Translations under genes and position numbers: made by a program
Part shown: positions 8,346 through 19,891 of the stretch, piece after piece
How the letters are laid out: each line of letters begins with the position of its first letter
How positions within the stretch are numbered: the stretch's first letter is position 1
The notes under the pieces: generated by a model
Told to the model about the DNA's origin: nothing
Seen by the model: only the letters and a program-made list of their open reading frames with translations
Databases searched by the model: none
From: Priapulus caudatus
Taxonomy: Eukaryota; Priapulida; Priapulimorpha; Priapulimorphida; Priapulidae
Direction: 5' to 3'
DNA: 20,596 nt
Assembly (NCBI RefSeq): GCF_000485595.1
Contig: NW_014577286.1
Location: forward strand, 211,305 to 231,900

Positions 8346-9180
8346 TCGTGAAGTCTACGATTAATTTTTAAGAGCTCATGTTAAATTGTTAAGAGAAAAA
8401 TTAATAGCGTGTGACAGAAACGCTACTCGTAACTAAACTTAAAAGTTGATAAACTTACGATAACAGGAACTCTCATCACAAAGGCTGCTGATCTGATTGA
8501 GAACATCGATAAGTCAAATTCAAATTCATGACACATTTATTGTAGGCAATCACAGTAATTTATGCATATTCATGAATGGCTCCACATTATTAAATAATAT
8601 TTGATGATAAACGACACGGTTCTTGAATTTATTCTGGCACAACAAGACAAATTCTTAACATTGGGGACTACACGAGAGCGGCGAGAGTCGTGTGGTCAGT
8701 GCAAAAGTATTTAAAAACAATAGAACTAAATGCCATACGGCCATTTGTAAATGTTTTGACATTTTTTTGAAGTGTGTTTGCTTCAACGATCGTATATAAT
8801 TATGTTTGACGTGTTTTTCAAGAAAAACACATGAATATGTACCATATATATAAAATATAATTATCCGCTCCCTATAATGCATTCTTAGTCTACAGTGTTA
8901 TTTTCATCTAATATTAAAGTTAAGGGAGGGTGGCTATAAGGATCTCTTAAGTAAGAGGAAAAAGTTAAGAAAATTTTTAATTCTCTTGAACTTTAGCGAA
9001 GTTTCTTCAAGCGTCTAAGAGAAAAATAATGTTAAGAACTATTTTTTCTGAAAAACGACCCCTGACGCCTACCACATCTGTCCTCGGCAGCTATCCAGAC
9101 CCACAAGAACCCTCCCTCACACTCGACCCCTAAACTGTCCAATAACATACGCCCGCAATCACGACACGTCACTATTCTAT
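8346..9180. other. AT-rich stretch, no recognisable gene
   Basis: Single-copy-looking sequence with several small hairpins, for example ACTACACGA at 8667-8675 with TCGTGTGGT at 8688-8696. GAAACTTCG near 8340 recurs as its reverse complement, CGAAGTTTC, near 8998, which may outline a decayed inverted-repeat element. A minus-strand open frame around 9032-9200 (CRDCG, VECEGG) looks protein-like but is unidentified. Confidence 0.4.
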
Positions 9181-9664
9181 TCACACACGATCCGCGCACG
9201 CACTGCACACACACGCAGCGCACGCACGGCGCTCACTTGGAGGCGACGCATGCCAACAGACACACGCACTGCACAGCACTACACAGCGCACGCATCGCAC
9301 GCACGCGCGCGCACACACACCACCGACGCACGCGCACGCGCAGCCACACGCACACGCACACGCACGATACGCACAAACTGCACACGCACACGCACACGCA
9401 CACGGTGATCTGGCCCAGCACGGCACACGCCACACGCACACGCACAGCCATACACACACTCACACGCAGGCGCGCGGCCGCAACGCACGGCACTGCACAC
9501 CGACGCACACACACGCACGCAACGCACACCAGCGGGCACCCGCACATGCAGCGCACACGCCACACGCACGAGCGCACACGCACGTACGCACACACACGAG
9601 GCCACACACACCACGCCACACACACACACAAGCACACACAGTCAGCACACACACACAAACACAC
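9181..9664. repeat. CA/CG-rich alternating purine-pyrimidine tract
   Basis: About 480 bp composed almost entirely of CACACA, CACGCA and CGCGCG steps on the plus strand, ending at the start of module copy B. It counterparts the AC run before copy A. Stretches such as CGCACGCGCGCGCACACACA near 9298-9320 strictly alternate purine and pyrimidine, which favours Z-DNA. ORFs (Thr/His plus strand, Cys/Val minus strand) are artefacts of composition. Confidence 0.9.
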
Positions 9665-12230
9665 ATTCTATGGTAAACCTTAGCCAAACTCCACACATAA
9701 CAACTACCATGAACACAGTTGCCGTCGCAGCCTAATGCATCCCTACCTTCGCCGCCAAACTTCGCGTCACCTCACTCCTAGCAATTACACCGCTACTTAT
9801 AATAGTTATCTACAGTAATCCTGCATTTTAAGCCACCAGTCTTATAAACAGCAAACGCATTCCGCATCGAATAAATCGCCTCACGGCCATAATTCTTATC
9901 AAAGTTAATCGCGCTACACCATTTCGGCATCTTCACCCTAACACCTTTCGCCGAGAAAACGTGGCGTCCGATGAGAGAATCGTAGGTGACAGCTGCAGGA
10001 AGTGATGCTAGTGTGCCGCCAACACGACGTATACAAAAACGAAAATATTCCTCAGGATTCCATCCTCAAGTAGAAAAGTCACTAAATAGTTTCAGGAAAA
10101 ATATAAAAAGTTTTTAAAAAAATTGCGTAAGGTCCACCTACCACTCATTCCTTACTAAAAGCTATCTAGAAGAATACGCCCCTCCCTACACACGCAAGAC
10201 GCATGAGAAAAGGAAGGAAGGGAACGGGTTGGAAGGAAGGATTGGAAGGAGGAAGGAAAAAGGAAAGAGAGGGTGAGCAGGTTTAGAGAGTAAAATCGCG
10301 TGACGAGCGCGCTCCCGCACAACTGATTCAAGGTCCCTGCCTCCAAGGCCTGCCCTCAGCCGCCACGCTCATCGCATGGCCATACGCATCCTGACAACAA
10401 CAGGCCGGAAACGAGATGCCATCAAGCCAGCCGACGAGCAGCAAACACTTAGAGCGACAACAAAGGCGTTGTGTTTGCTACTTTCTGCGGCGGTTGCCGC
10501 AGGCGCGAGAGAGAAGGGGAGAGAGAAGAGGGGAGGGAGAGAGAGAGAGAGAGAGACGGGGGGGAAGAAATGAGAAATAGAGAGAGAGGGAGAGAGTCGG
10601 CTTCCATAATACACGGCGGTGTATTTCCCGAAATGCGGCTAGTAGCGAGTTCCATGACACTCACACGGAACCGATCGGCGACGTGATCGCGCGTTGTGTC
10701 AAGGTGCTCGCGCTCAACGCAGATCTGCTTCGCGGATAATCTACACGCACGCCACGAGAGCATTTTGTAACAGTACAGACGCGGCGGCATAAGCCAGCCA
10801 CATTTGCTCGACAGAATCGCGAAAGCATTCGTGCAAGCCATCTCGCAACTGCGGAGAGCAATCGCCACATTGTTAGCCACCTACGTAATTGTCAGCCGCT
10901 ATAGCGAGTACATAGCCACGCCGCCAAAACCTGCTCGGGCAAACATTGCGCGGTCCGGTTCTATAAGCAGCTACCAGGTTAAACAACTATTTAAAGCTCA
11001 TGAACAAAACGCGTTAAGTGGCAGAATTGCCCGACTTTCGCGCCGCTCGCGTTAACCACATATACGCAGCCGCAATTTACAGTTCGAAAAGTGTTTCTCC
11101 CGGTATACGCTGTTGAAAGTGCGTCACGTCCAGTGCCACTAACAAAGGACGCGGTATGAATTTAAAATGTGGACAGCGAAGAGCAATAAAACGAGCTTTC
11201 AAGCATCACACGGCACGCCGGATTCGCAAAGTCACATGGGCGGGCGCGACATGAAAGAGTTACGTCCCGTGAAATCTTCGAATGGGAGCCGATCGCCACG
11301 GCGCAATTACAATATTAAATATTAACAAATCTCGGACGCGCGGCCCTGATCGTGTATACACGCAGCTGCATGTTAGCGTCGAGCCGGGCTGGCATGGCGC
11401 TGCTGCAACAAATGCTCAAATACTTATTAATGTGTAGCTCTTAGGGTTGAAAATGCAAGACGAGAGTGTGAAATGGATTGATCTTCGCCAATCAGAATCT
11501 TGGCTTGAATCTCTTAAAGACATACCGAAATACGGCATACAATGGATTTTTTTTTGACCAGCGCCGAAAGTTTTTGCGGGCATTTTTATACAGCTATTAT
11601 GTTCGCACAGGCTGGTTAAATAAAACCAAATTTATTATCGCAGCATCAAAAGCGGTCCGAGCGCATTTTGTTGGCCAGGAAACGGGGCAAAATAGCGAGC
11701 GGAGTTTAATTTTGCGAATATTTCTTTCAAATAAGGGGCAACCATGAAATTGAGTCGACGCTTGAATCCATTTATAACGCGTCGACACAAAAACATCAAA
11801 AGTCTGAATACGTCTTTTCACGACGTGTAAACTTTCAAACAGGACCACGATAATTGAACGCCGAGCGCAACATTTCTAGGGTCGGCCACGCATGCCCCAG
11901 TGGGGCGCAGATTTCCTTGGGCCAGGGGAACGAGCCACTGTGGGCAATAGGTGCGTTACTGCCCCGAGACGCTCTCTGGGGGATAAGGTGGTTACTGCCA
12001 CTAAACACCTCCCTGAGGGAAATGGTGGTTACTGCCGCCGAGACGCCTTCCTGGGGGATAGGGTTTACTTAGCCCCGAGACGCCTCTGGGGAATAGGTGG
12101 TTACTGCACGAACCTCCTGGGGATAAGGTGCGTTACTGGCCCCGAGACGCCTCCTGGGGAATAAGGTGGTGTACTGCCCACCCGCAACACCTCCTGGGAT
12201 AGGTGCGTTATGCCACGAACAGCTAGTGGA
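9665..12230 (+). repeat. 2.2-kb duplicated module, copy B
   Basis: Same-orientation copy of 37-2264, starting with TATGGTAAACCTTAG, offset by about 9.63 kb. Landmarks keep order and spacing, but this copy is somewhat longer from many one-base insertions and a longer terminal minisatellite. One short frame in this copy, 11453-11557, is discussed as a finding. If the LRRC23-like gene model is right, this copy sits in its second intron. Confidence 0.9.
11895..12230 (+). repeat. 35-bp minisatellite, expanded array (copy B)
   Basis: About eight degenerate units with core GGGGATAGGTGGTTACTGCC and the same alternating CCCGAGACGCCTCCT / CACGAACACCTCCT ends as copy A. Unit lengths vary by one to three bases through indels. 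The array decays into GATAAGTGATATATAGGTG after about 12220. Confidence 0.85.
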
Positions 12231-13348
12231 GATAAGTGATATATAGGTGAGTTCTTCAGGTTGGAGTATTGACCTAGCATGGTCACCTGAGTGACATAGC
12301 CCGATATTTTTCGCATATTCCTGAACGATGGCGATGCCCTACCATTTCATAACAAATACTGCTAGAAAGAGATATAGCATATAATAATAGAGCATAGAGC
12401 ATCTAAATAATAATAGATAATAGATAATAAGAAGAAATAATAGCAGCGTTGAGGTTTAGGTTAGCGATATGTTAAAGATTCGCGAGAGCATCGGATACAC
12501 GTGTACACGCAAGCTTAGTAGTTAATATATACTGATATCTGCGCGCAGCCACGCTATACATGGTCAGCATAACACGTGCGCCTGTGTCATCGTCACGCTC
12601 ATAGCCACACGAGTTATTTATCAAGGACAAGACAACGTCACCCCAAGGATGGAGTTAAGGAGAAGCGAGCACGTACCGCTAGACATGCGCGGGTCCTTTA
12701 TATTCGCTTAGCCCTTGTACTAATAGCTAACGATAAGCAACGAATATTCACGCAAAAAAAGCAGAAAACGATTCCGAGTTTCTAGCCAGCGAAAATAATC
12801 ACGAACTGTGACGTATGCTTACGTCAAAACGCACGAGAAAATGTATAATTTGAGAAATCGTGAATAAAAACATGAATTCATGAAGACTCAATGACTACGC
12901 GTGTTTTTTGCCGTAACGTGGAACTGAAGCCTAACCAATAAATGAAGCTGCTTCAACTTTTTTGCCGTTCGAAAATAGAATTAGCAGATGGAATACTTCA
13001 ATGATGGGTCACGGTCGCTCGAAAATGTTTTTTTTACGGAAGTGCTACTGTATATGCTAATTAGAATTTCAAAGCTTTCCCAATGACAAGCGTTAGCATG
13101 TAATTCATTTTCACATTTTCACGGCAACTACGACGCGTTAGCCGCATACAGACAAGCGAGATAAATGAGAAAGTAACTCAATCCGTATAACTCGTACGCT
13201 TGCGGCGACAACCGCACAAACCCACACATCTACATATAATACCATAGGTAATCGCATTCATCACATCAAAGAAGACGCGCCGATCCGAGTTCCAGCGAAC
13301 TCGATTTTAAAATCTGTAAATCAAGATCGCGAAGAGACCGACAGAACG
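12231..13348. other. AT-rich stretch, no assigned gene
   Basis: The stretch includes an AATAG/ATAAT-rich patch (12381-12442) and a perfect hairpin TGACGTA TGCT TACGTCA (12809-12826) whose arms carry CRE-like half-sites. No exon or element is recognised. Confidence 0.4.
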
Positions 13349-13600
13349 GGAAGTCTTTAACGAGGCGTCCATAACGGAGGAAGTTTACCTAGGAAGGGTA
13401 CATGAAAATGTCCGAGGCCGGAAGGCTTTTACAACAGGAAGTCTTCTGCAATGGGTGGGCTTCCGTGACAGGAAAGCGTTCACCATGGCAACGCTTCCAC
13501 GATGAGAAGGCTCCTGCAGTGAGGGAGCTTCAGTGATGACGAGAGAGCTGCATGAAACAGAAACGCTTCCTCAATCAGAGGGCTTCCATGACAGAAAATC
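13349..13600 (+). repeat. Highly degenerate ~17-bp tandem repeat
   Basis: Units related to GAAGGCTTCCATGACAG recur every 16-20 bp, clearest from 13421 to 13594: for example GAAGGCTTTTACAACAG, TGGGCTTCCGTGACAG, AAACGCTTCCTCAATCAG, AGGGCTTCCATGACAG. About ten units are visible in the clear part and more faded ones lie upstream. The frame contains stops, so it does not encode a repeat protein. The open frame starting at 13552 overlaps its last units. Confidence 0.7.
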
Positions 13601-14781
13601 CTTACGCGGTGTCTATTTTTTTAATGCTTAAAACGGATAGACCTCGCAACAAAAAGCCTATATGGACATACTGTGAGCATACTCGCAGTGTGCAAACATC
13701 ACGAAATGTTCTCATTGAGCCAGAAATGTGCTACAAACATTGGGATTTTCAAAATCGCGTCCGACGCGGTAATGTCACACAGCTAGCAGTAGCCCTATAC
13801 TACTGGACATTTTTTCATTATAGAGATTCATTCACCTGTGCACAGACCTCCGATGGCAGCGGCTCCACTTGTGCCTCTCTACAGACGCCCGCAGCCACTG
13901 GCCGTACACGATAAAACAGTAGGTTCCGGCCCACAGAACACCAAAATATTATCTAATTCACGTTGGTGCTGCGTAACTCTAACATGTACATCTTTCGATC
14001 CTAGCTACCCGCCTACTGCGGTGATAACCCTAAATAGTTTGTGATTTCTAGCGTGTGCGTCCTCGGTTCAATAACTCTGCTGTCTCACGCTGCGAGTTAC
14101 AGTGGCTGGGATTAAGGTGCTGTTACCTGGGTCCGTGCGTGGGCTGTAATGCCACAAATATCCTGATGTCCTTACATAATGGTGCATGTCACCGCAAAGT
14201 TCATCAACATACCGTACGATGTAGACGCACATACGTTACAGAGGCACACACGCACGCACGCACGCACGCACTTGTGTATGCACAACACAATCTGAACATA
14301 CATAACATGTGCGCGCAGATAAGTAAATAAAATAAGCTAGCATCACCTGATTATAAAACAAAGATGCACGATTCAGTTACATTGTCTAACCGACCTAATT
14401 CGCACAAATGTCTAAATAGCTAACGGATTATAGTTTAAGATACAGTAGAAACTGCAGAAGCAGCCACAGTCGTAGCAACAGACAAGTAGAATCAGTACGT
14501 TGCACTTGTAGCAACAAGAGTTCCTTCCACTTTCGATCAGACAATACACTAGATAGATTTCTATTATAGGTTTGTAATGCAACTTTTACATGATTGCTTT
14601 TACGTTTTCTCTTCAAGAATTCTATCCAAATAATTCTAATCAATATTCGTGAAAGAAAACAAGTCGTTATCACATTTTTCGACCCTGGCTATTTTATCCT
14701 ACATTGAGCAATACAGAATTTCCACATTAATCCATGCCTTCATTTGACTATGCTCAAATTAAAGAATGCTAGATATTTTTT

Positions 14782-14784
<3 letters not shown>
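13601..14784. other. Mixed sequence without recognisable gene
   Basis: Contains a short (GCAC)n run at 14244-14270. The open frames at 13552-13914 and 13838-14044 overlap each other in different frames and match nothing I know. No RNA gene or element is seen. Confidence 0.4.

Positions 14785-14852
<68 letters not shown>
14785..14852. repeat. (AT)n microsatellite
   Basis: About 68 bp of AT dinucleotides with a single GTATATATA interruption in the middle. Self-complementary, so able to extrude a cruciform. Confidence 0.95.
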
Positions 14853-14855
<3 letters not shown>

Positions 14856-15657
14856 AAAATGTACAATATTCAACAAAATCTGCCTTCTCCATGGGAGGTA
14901 TGATGCCAATGACGGAAACAAAAACACATTGTCATGTTACAAAGAATTTCAAGATAATAAAGCGTCATGATCGCACTTAACGAATAAGAAATTTAGATAA
15001 GGACACTGCTTTCACACAATTCCGAATAAAGGAATAAAGGTATCAACCACACAATTGCTTAACTATTAAACGCTGCAATTATTTTAATAGCGTTCTAAAA
15101 TTTAAGTGAAAAACACACCCAAGACAATTTCCCGCTTGTTCTCTGCTATGTGTATCAAACATGCGTTCCCGTGGGTATTACTTCATTTTTTATGGAATTA
15201 CTAAATTGCTAGCATAATTATGCAAGCAAAAAATATCGGAGCACGCGAAACATTACGTGTTCTCTGTCTTCCTACCTGCCTGAGTCATCTTACTCTGCAC
15301 AATAGAATGCAGTCTGCTCGCGAACTAAGACAACACAATAACTAGCAAAATTGTGTAATGAACTGGAAGCTGGCAGATTTATATCAACCTTTCATAATAG
15401 AAACCTCTTTCTAACTTTTCCAAGGCAATCAGTGCATTCAGGATTTGTTTTTATGCCTTCTGCAGAGGATGACATAAGAGGAATTATGTCAATGCACCGA
15501 GAGTAGCATCCAGTCAGTAAGACTTACTGCACAAAAACGACTAAATACTCAATGGCATATATGTAAATAATAGCAAGGAAAGACTCTGCAATTTGTAACA
15601 CAGCCAGTGCGCAGTTTACTAGCAGAAAGTCTAGTGTTCACGTAGCCGCGTGTAGAC

Positions 15658-15658
<1 letters not shown>
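14853..15658. other. AT-rich stretch, no recognisable gene
   Basis: Plain AT-rich sequence between the AT tract and the TG tract. No exon, RNA gene or repeat is supported. Confidence 0.45.
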
Positions 15659-15660
<2 letters not shown>

Positions 15661-15726
<66 letters not shown>

Positions 15727-15743
15727 GTGTGTGTGTGTGTGTG
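15661..15743 (+). repeat. (TG)n microsatellite
   Basis: Thirty perfect TG units, then one CTG interruption and about ten more units. It ends at GAGTGCAC, where the plus strand changes from TG-rich to CA-rich. Confidence 0.97.
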
Positions 15744-15744
15744 A

Positions 15745-17530
15745 GTGCACGCACACAGTAGGCAACAACGCACCCACGCACACGCACAAATACACGCCAC
15801 CGAGCACACGCACAATTACACGGCACCCACGCACACACCAGGCACACGAACCCATGCGCACGCACACGCACACGCATACGCACACGCAGAAATACACCGC
15901 ACCCACGCACGCGCACACGCACAAGCACACACACACGGTATACGCACCCACGCATGCGCACACGCACAAGCACACACACACGGTATACGCACCCACGCAT
16001 GCGCACACGCACAAGCACACACACAGGTACACGCACCCACGCACACGCATAAATACACGCACAGGTACACGCACACGCACAGGTACACGCACACGCACGA
16101 GGTACACGCCACACGCACAGGTACACGCACAGGTATACGCAACAGGTACACGCACACGCACGCGCACCACACACAGGTACACGCACCCGAGCACACGCAC
16201 ACAAATACACGCACGCCACGACAGCGCACACGCACAGGCACACCACCGCCACAGGTACACGCCACACGCACGCGCACACACACAGGTCACAGCACCCACG
16301 CCATGCGGCACACCACAAAAGCACCCACAGGTACACGCAACCCACGCAACGCGCACATGCACGCGACCATACACACACGCACAAACACACACACGGTACA
16401 CGCACGCGCACACACAGGTACACGCACCCACGCCACCACGCACGCGCATACACACAGGCTACACGCACCCACGCACACGCCACACGCACCCACGCACGCG
16501 CACACGCACACGCACGCGCATACACACACGCCACAAGCACACACACAGGTACACGCACCCACACACACGCCCACCGCGCACACACACACACACAGGTACA
16601 CGCCACCCACGCACAAGCACACGGCACAAGCACACGCATAGGTACACGAACACAACGTACGCGCACACGTCACAAGCACACACACACACAGGTAGGTACA
16701 CGCACACCACGCACACGCACACGAACACGCACACACACAGGTAGGTACGCACCCACGCACGCGCACACGAACACGCACACACACAGGTAGGTACACGCAC
16801 CCACGCACCGCGCACACGACACGCACACACACACACAGGTAGGTACACAGCACCACGCACACGCACACAAACACGCACACACACAGGTAGTACACGCACA
16901 CACGCACGCGCAACGCACAAAGCACACACACACACAGGTAGGTACACGCCACCCACGCACACGCACACGAACACGCACACACACAGGTAGGTACGCACCA
17001 CGCACCGCGCACACAAACACGCACACACACAGGTAGTACACGCACCCACGCACGCGCCACACAACACCACACACACAGGTAGGTACACGCACCCACGCAC
17101 GCGCACACGAACATGCACACACAGGTAGGTACACGCACCACGCACGCGCACACGAACACGCACGCACAAGGTAGATACACGCACCCACGCACGCGCACAC
17201 GAACACGCACACACACAGGTAGGTACACGCACCCACGCACGCGCACACGAACACGCACACACACAGGTAGGTACACGCACCCACGCACGCGCACACGAAC
17301 ACGCACACACACAGGTAGGTACGACGCACCCAGACGTCACGCGCACACGAACACGCACACACACAGGTAGGTACACGCACCCACGCACGCGCACACGAAC
17401 ACGCACACTCATGTAGGTACACGCACCCACGCACGCGCACACGAACACGCACACACAGGTAGGTACACGCACCCATGCACGCGCACACGAACACGCACAC
17501 ACACAGGTAGGTACACGCACCCATGCACAT
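15745..17530 (+). repeat. CA/CG-rich satellite, 44-48-bp unit
   Basis: Tandem array of units built as GGTA(GGTA)CACGCACCCACGC followed by ACGCGCACACGAACACGC and ACACACACA. On the left the unit is 44-45 bp with a single GGTA (for example GGTA at 15937, 15982 and 16026). From about 16690 it is 48 bp with GGTAGGTA, roughly 18 units. Units near 17170-17520 are nearly identical, while those from 16040 to 17100 carry many single-base gaps. The long Thr/His-rich plus-strand and Cys/Val-rich minus-strand frames (up to 360 codons) are composition artefacts and change frame wherever a unit loses a base. Confidence 0.95.
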
Positions 17531-19689
17531 TCCGCTTGCATTATTACGCACCCGTAGCAGGCAGATGAACGATGAGTCTAGCTTCCTAGCTGTTTACACC
17601 AACCACAGCCGATTTTGCAAGATTTCCTTGCGTAATTAAACAGAATGTACTCTGGCGTGATTATCAGTCTCACCCGAGCTCTGATGTCCAAAGAGGCAGA
17701 GAGGAATCTCGTTCGTGTAGCCCTGCTGGGTGCGTTCCCCAGCTGCCTTACCTGCTGTGCTGTCTCTCATTCACATGTGATACACAGTCACCAGGGCTTC
17801 CCTCATGCAAACCTCTGTGCTATCTCAGGGTAGTGAGCTTGGGTAATCTATCCAATGGTGTTCGCGCATAATCGTTATGAGGTTGCTGATTTAATATCGG
17901 TTTTAAGTGATGATTTAGCGCTTGCTGGCTGAACGGATCAGTTTTGTTAGCTCAGAACAGGGGAAGCGTGATATAATATCTACAGAGGGTTCATCTGCAT
18001 TTTTAACCAGGAAAATCGGGGTAGTTCTCAATTAAACCATAGCAATGTTTGTTCACGTGTAACACCCTCAATTCTGCTATCAATAATTTCATAGCAAATT
18101 CTGAGTTTCTTCTTCACTTAATAGCCATGCATAGAGTATGTAAAAAATGTCGTTCGTGCTCAGTGCTTTTATTTAATAGCAATTAGCAAGTTGTTGGACA
18201 CGTGATCAAGTCTTAGTAGTACGAGTATATCATTTCAATTTTCAATTAAAATGAATAAGCTATTTTACTTGCGTACTGATGATTAATTCAATGCTGTTTA
18301 AATTTTAATATTTGGTTACCAAGACAACCCAACTAATTACTATAATGGACAGCACATAATCGACAAATCTACAGTCAAGTATACATATCAATTTGGAAAA
18401 TCGCACCACTTCACTGGTCATTATAGTTTGGAGGAATATCTTAAGTGCAAATTTCAAGTGTGAGTAATAAGTAAGAAATTCCATGTACACAATGACTTTG
18501 CAGTTTGCAGTATTGTATGTATCACGAATAATCCCTATCGAACGTTTATGTTAGAAATTATCACAACAATAGTAATGATAAGGTTTGCAGTCCTTTAAAA
18601 TACGTCAACACGTCTCTGTCGATATCAATCATGACACAGATACACATATCTAACTGAATCTGCTGATCTAGTGCACTGAACCAGCTAATGGTTATACTAT
18701 AGGTATAATTTATTCCGGACATCTAGAATGATTTCATTAACAGCCTTAATGCAGAAACACATTGCGAGGCCAACCCACATGTTTTAACCGGCTCTCCCCC
18801 TTCCCTCTTCCAACACCCTGCCCACCCACTCCTGAGTCACGCATCATTCTCACACCTAAAATCCCCAAGATGTTTATCTTACCTGACAATACGAGTGACT
18901 TCACTGAGGTGCATCTCTTCATTCAGCCATCTTCGCACAAAGAACAATTGCATTACTAATGCAGTATTACACTGATGTAAGCGTATATATATATACCGAG
19001 GTTAATCCATGAAGAGATGCTAAGCGCAGAATAGATCTATGCCGCACTGTTATGTTTTAATACGGCACATATTTCCACATCTTTCCCTCTACAGACAACA
19101 TCTGTTGCACGCATGCACAAAACAGTATACTACCAGCTGACACGTACAGGACTTAAACAACATTATTCATACATACGTGTAGATCTACTCCTAGTACTAG
19201 TAGCCGACAGTCCATGGTAGGCGCATATCGTGGCGTGTGGCAGCGTAGGTGACAAATGCAGTTCTCCACTTGTTTGCAAGCTGAATAATGAACAAAGAAT
19301 TCAACCAATCTGAAATCCAATTGATAACATTATAATATGTGTCTTACTTGCAAATAATGAAATGTTAGCATTTATTATTGTAATTAACCTACTTCTATGC
19401 AAACAATACAAAACATGTGGGTACATCTTACTTACCCAACTACATATATACGTAAAGTATTCATATAAACTGATTCACTACGATATCCCAATTATATCTG
19501 CTGTTAAATATTACGTTACTCTTGAATGCTAATCTGCTTTACCCTTGCTGTATTGAATAATACAACAAATGCACATCGCGATATGTTACATGATGTCACA
19601 GAGCCACCTGCTGGTCGTTGCAGAAATGAGAACAAAAAACAGGTAAAACTATATATACTATGGAGAATAGAACAATGACAGTATGCATA
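17531..19689. other. AT-rich single-copy-looking region
   Basis: Mostly AT-rich, non-repetitive sequence. A GC-richer island at 17640-17835 is open in two plus-strand frames (one reads LTRALMSKEAERNLVRVALL) and could be an unidentified exon; on the minus strand it contains a good donor, CAG/GTAAGG, at about 17750. Nothing else is supported. Confidence 0.4.
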
Positions 19690-19707
19690 TCTGCATCTGC
19701 ATCTGCA
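19690..19707. repeat. (TCTGCA)3 hexamer repeat
   Basis: Three tandem TCTGCA units. Confidence 0.85.
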
Positions 19708-19798
19708 TCATATGTATTTCAGCACTGGGTCACAATTTAACATAACGTGACATTTCTACAATAGCCATTGCTACTACAATATAGTTGCTACTACTTAT

Positions 19799-19880
19799 AC
19801 ATATACTGCTGTTACATATACTGCTGTTACATATACTGCTGTTACATATACTGCTGTTACATATACTGCTGTTACATATA
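19799..19880 (+). repeat. 15-bp minisatellite, five perfect units
   Basis: Five identical copies of ACATATACTGCTGTT (19799-19873) followed by a partial ACATATA. The last unit pairs with sequence just outside the array: TATACTGCTG (19862-19871) and CAGCAGTATA (19882-19891) are a perfect 10-bp inverted repeat with a 10-nt loop. The minus-strand frame reading NSSIC repeats is an artefact of the 15-bp period, which is a multiple of three. Confidence 0.93.
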
Positions 19881-19891
19881 GCAGCAGTATA

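Noticed and set aside
9032-9223. Minus-strand ORF with CRDCG and VECEGG
   Set aside because: Protein-like in places, but short, ending in the CA-rich tract, with no splice signals and no family match.
9181-9696. Several overlapping ORFs in 9.2-9.7 kb
   Set aside because: Same composition artefact in a CA/CG-rich tract.
13552-13914. 120-codon plus-strand ORF
   Set aside because: Begins within a non-coding degenerate repeat, overlaps a second unrelated frame, and has no recognisable feature.
15661-17530. CRISPR-like array
   Set aside because: Regular 48-bp spacing comes from tandem identical units without distinct spacers, in a eukaryotic context.
15631-17551. Very long ORFs (up to 360 codons) on both strands
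   Set aside because: Cys/Val and Thr/His repeats translated from CA/TG satellite DNA. All frames lack stops simply because the composition contains few T-A-rich codons.
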